Shown here one piece after another: positions 5,550-6,022 of a stretch of 6,022 nt of DNA. The stretch spans positions 1 through 6,022 of the forward strand of contig JALSNL010000456.1 in NCBI GenBank assembly GCA_026987055.1. The letters run 5' to 3'. Below the pieces are notes generated by a model. It was not told the origin of the DNA, did no database searches, and saw only the letters and a program-made list of their open reading frames with translations. The stretch is from Melioribacteraceae bacterium. GTDB taxonomy: Bacteria; Bacteroidota; Ignavibacteria; Ignavibacteriales; Melioribacteraceae. The number at the start of each line of letters is the position of its first letter. The stretch's first letter is position 1. A program made the position numbers and the translations under genes.

Positions 5550-5808
5550 GAATCGTTTTTTATTAGTCTGAATTTTTATAACAAATTGCTATTGTTGTAG
5601 TATGATTATTAGCATTTATGTTATAGAATTTTATAAAACTTCTGGAAATTTATAAATCTGTCGTTCTAAATGGTTGTAAAACCAATTAAAATTTGTTCGG
5701 GGAAGCTCTCTGATTTTAATGTTGAAAAGGTATCACAATTTTAATATGAATGGCATGTTTAATATTTTTTCAGAAGTTTTTCTTAGTTAAAAGAAGAATT
5801 TTAAGTTT
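5550..5808. other. Gap between ribosomal protein gene and tRNA-Thr
   Basis: 259 bp, AT-rich, with no ORF I can support. After the ribosomal protein stop there is a T6 run (5556-5561) but only a weak potential stem for it. The middle carries a long-range inverted repeat enclosing smaller hairpins (listed separately). No promoter for the tRNA with acceptable boxes and spacing is evident. Confidence 0.5.
5635..5780 (+). ncRNA. Candidate structured RNA upstream of tRNA-Thr
   Basis: AAAACTTCTG (5635-5644) pairs perfectly with CAGAAGTTTT (5771-5780) and extends inward by one G-T and three A-T pairs, giving a 14-pair closing stem. Inside are TGGTT-GTAA-AACCA (5671-5684), a 5-bp hairpin with a GNRA-type loop, and ATTAAAAT (5685-5692) paired with ATTTTAAT (5713-5720) around the GC-richest patch of the gap. 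The overall form, a closing stem with internal hairpins over about 146 nt, resembles a small RNA, but no known family is recognised. The strand is assumed from the neighbours, and chance pairing in AT-rich DNA remains possible. Confidence 0.25.
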
Positions 5809-5882
5809 GCCAACTTAGCTCAGTTGGCCAGAGCAACGCACTCGTAATGCGTAGGTCGGGGGTTCGAATCCCCCAGTTGGCT
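5809..5882 (+). tRNA. tRNA-Thr, anticodon CGT
   Basis: A complete 74-nt cloverleaf. The acceptor stem GCCAACT pairs perfectly with AGTTGGC, with discriminator T at 5882. The D stem is GCTC/GAGC, the anticodon stem ACGCA/TGCGT and the T stem GGGGG/CCCCC with the TTCGAAT loop. The anticodon loop CTCGTAA places CGT at 5843-5845, which reads ACG (threonine). The variable loop is short (AGGTC) and CCA is not encoded. No further tRNA follows, so it appears to be a single-gene unit. Adjacent tRNAs can serve as integration sites, but no integrase or duplicated 3' end is visible here. Confidence 0.98.
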
Positions 5883-5909
5883 CGCTTATATTAAACAAAA
5901 ATTTAGCTC

Positions 5910-5940
5910 AAATTTATCTTTTATTATAAATTTAATTTTA
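5910..5940 (+). terminator. Weak AT-only hairpin after tRNA-Thr
   Basis: AAATTTAT (5910-5917) pairs with ATAAATTT (5926-5933) around CTTTTATT, followed by a modest T-rich stretch (AATTTT). There is no GC in the stem, so stability would be low. Its position 27 nt past the tRNA makes it the best terminator candidate there. A second AT-only hairpin, CTTATTA / TAATAAG (5962-5979), lies further on without a T run. Confidence 0.3.
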
Positions 5941-6022
5941 CCAAAGTAGATATTTTTCCATCTTATTATTTTTAATAAGTTGCTAAGAAACTCCAACCAA
6001 TTCAAATTTTTATATAAATAGT

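Noticed and set aside
5505..5561. Terminator for the small ribosomal protein gene (AAAAAACG with CGTTTTTT)
   Set aside because: The arms are 41 nt apart, mostly A/T and inside the coding sequence on the left; pairing is weak and could be composition only.
5809..5882. tRNA-Thr as an integration site of a mobile element
   Set aside because: No integrase, no direct repeat of the tRNA 3' end and no cargo genes within the 140 bp visible downstream.

Overview
The window is strongly AT-rich bacterial chromosome with all genes on the + strand. The likely source is the Bacteroidota/Chlorobiota (FCB) group, possibly a member of the Ignavibacteria. Three things point there: a 31-residue AURKAIP1/COX24-type ribosomal protein beginning MPCGKKRKRHK, which I associate with this group; an HU/IHF-like gene behind a Bacteroidota-style promoter (TTTG, 20-nt spacer, TATCTTTC); and a signal-peptide-bearing PepF-type oligoendopeptidase. 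The phylum call is inference from protein style; there is no rRNA in the window to settle it.

Layout. 1-699: C-terminal end of a larger protein, a RecB-family PD-(D/E)XK nuclease domain of AddA/RecB type; the frame is open to base 1, so the true start is outside the window. 700-895: short AT-rich gap. 896-2797: complete M3-family oligoendopeptidase F with a Sec signal peptide, followed by a strong two-part terminator hairpin (2804-2882). 2798-3312: a 515-bp gap with no ATG on the + strand, holding the terminator, a cluster of inverted repeats (2962-3118), a G-free CATT-rich simple-sequence tract (3104-3190) and a good TTGACA-type promoter candidate. 3313-4926: a cytoplasmic protein made almost wholly of about fifteen tetratricopeptide repeats. 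4927-5087: gap with the HU promoter. 5088-5396: HU/IHF-like DNA-binding protein. 5454-5549: the tiny basic ribosomal protein (bS22/mS38-like). 5550-5808: gap with a long-range inverted repeat that could close a structured RNA. 5809-5882: tRNA-Thr(CGT). 5883-6022: AT-rich tail with two AT-only hairpins.

How the genes fit together. Most look like independent housekeeping units separated by 160-515-bp gaps: DNA repair nuclease, exported peptidase, TPR scaffold. The only likely cotranscribed pair is HU plus the small ribosomal protein, 57 nt apart; with the nearby tRNA-Thr they form a small nucleoid/translation neighbourhood. I found no convincing evidence of a defence system, mobile element, CRISPR array or other new multi-gene system. 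The parts most worth a second look are the non-coding ones: the hairpin cluster at 2962-3118, the inverted repeat at 5635-5780, and an 8-bp motif, TTAACCGG, seen three times in the gaps flanking the TPR gene.
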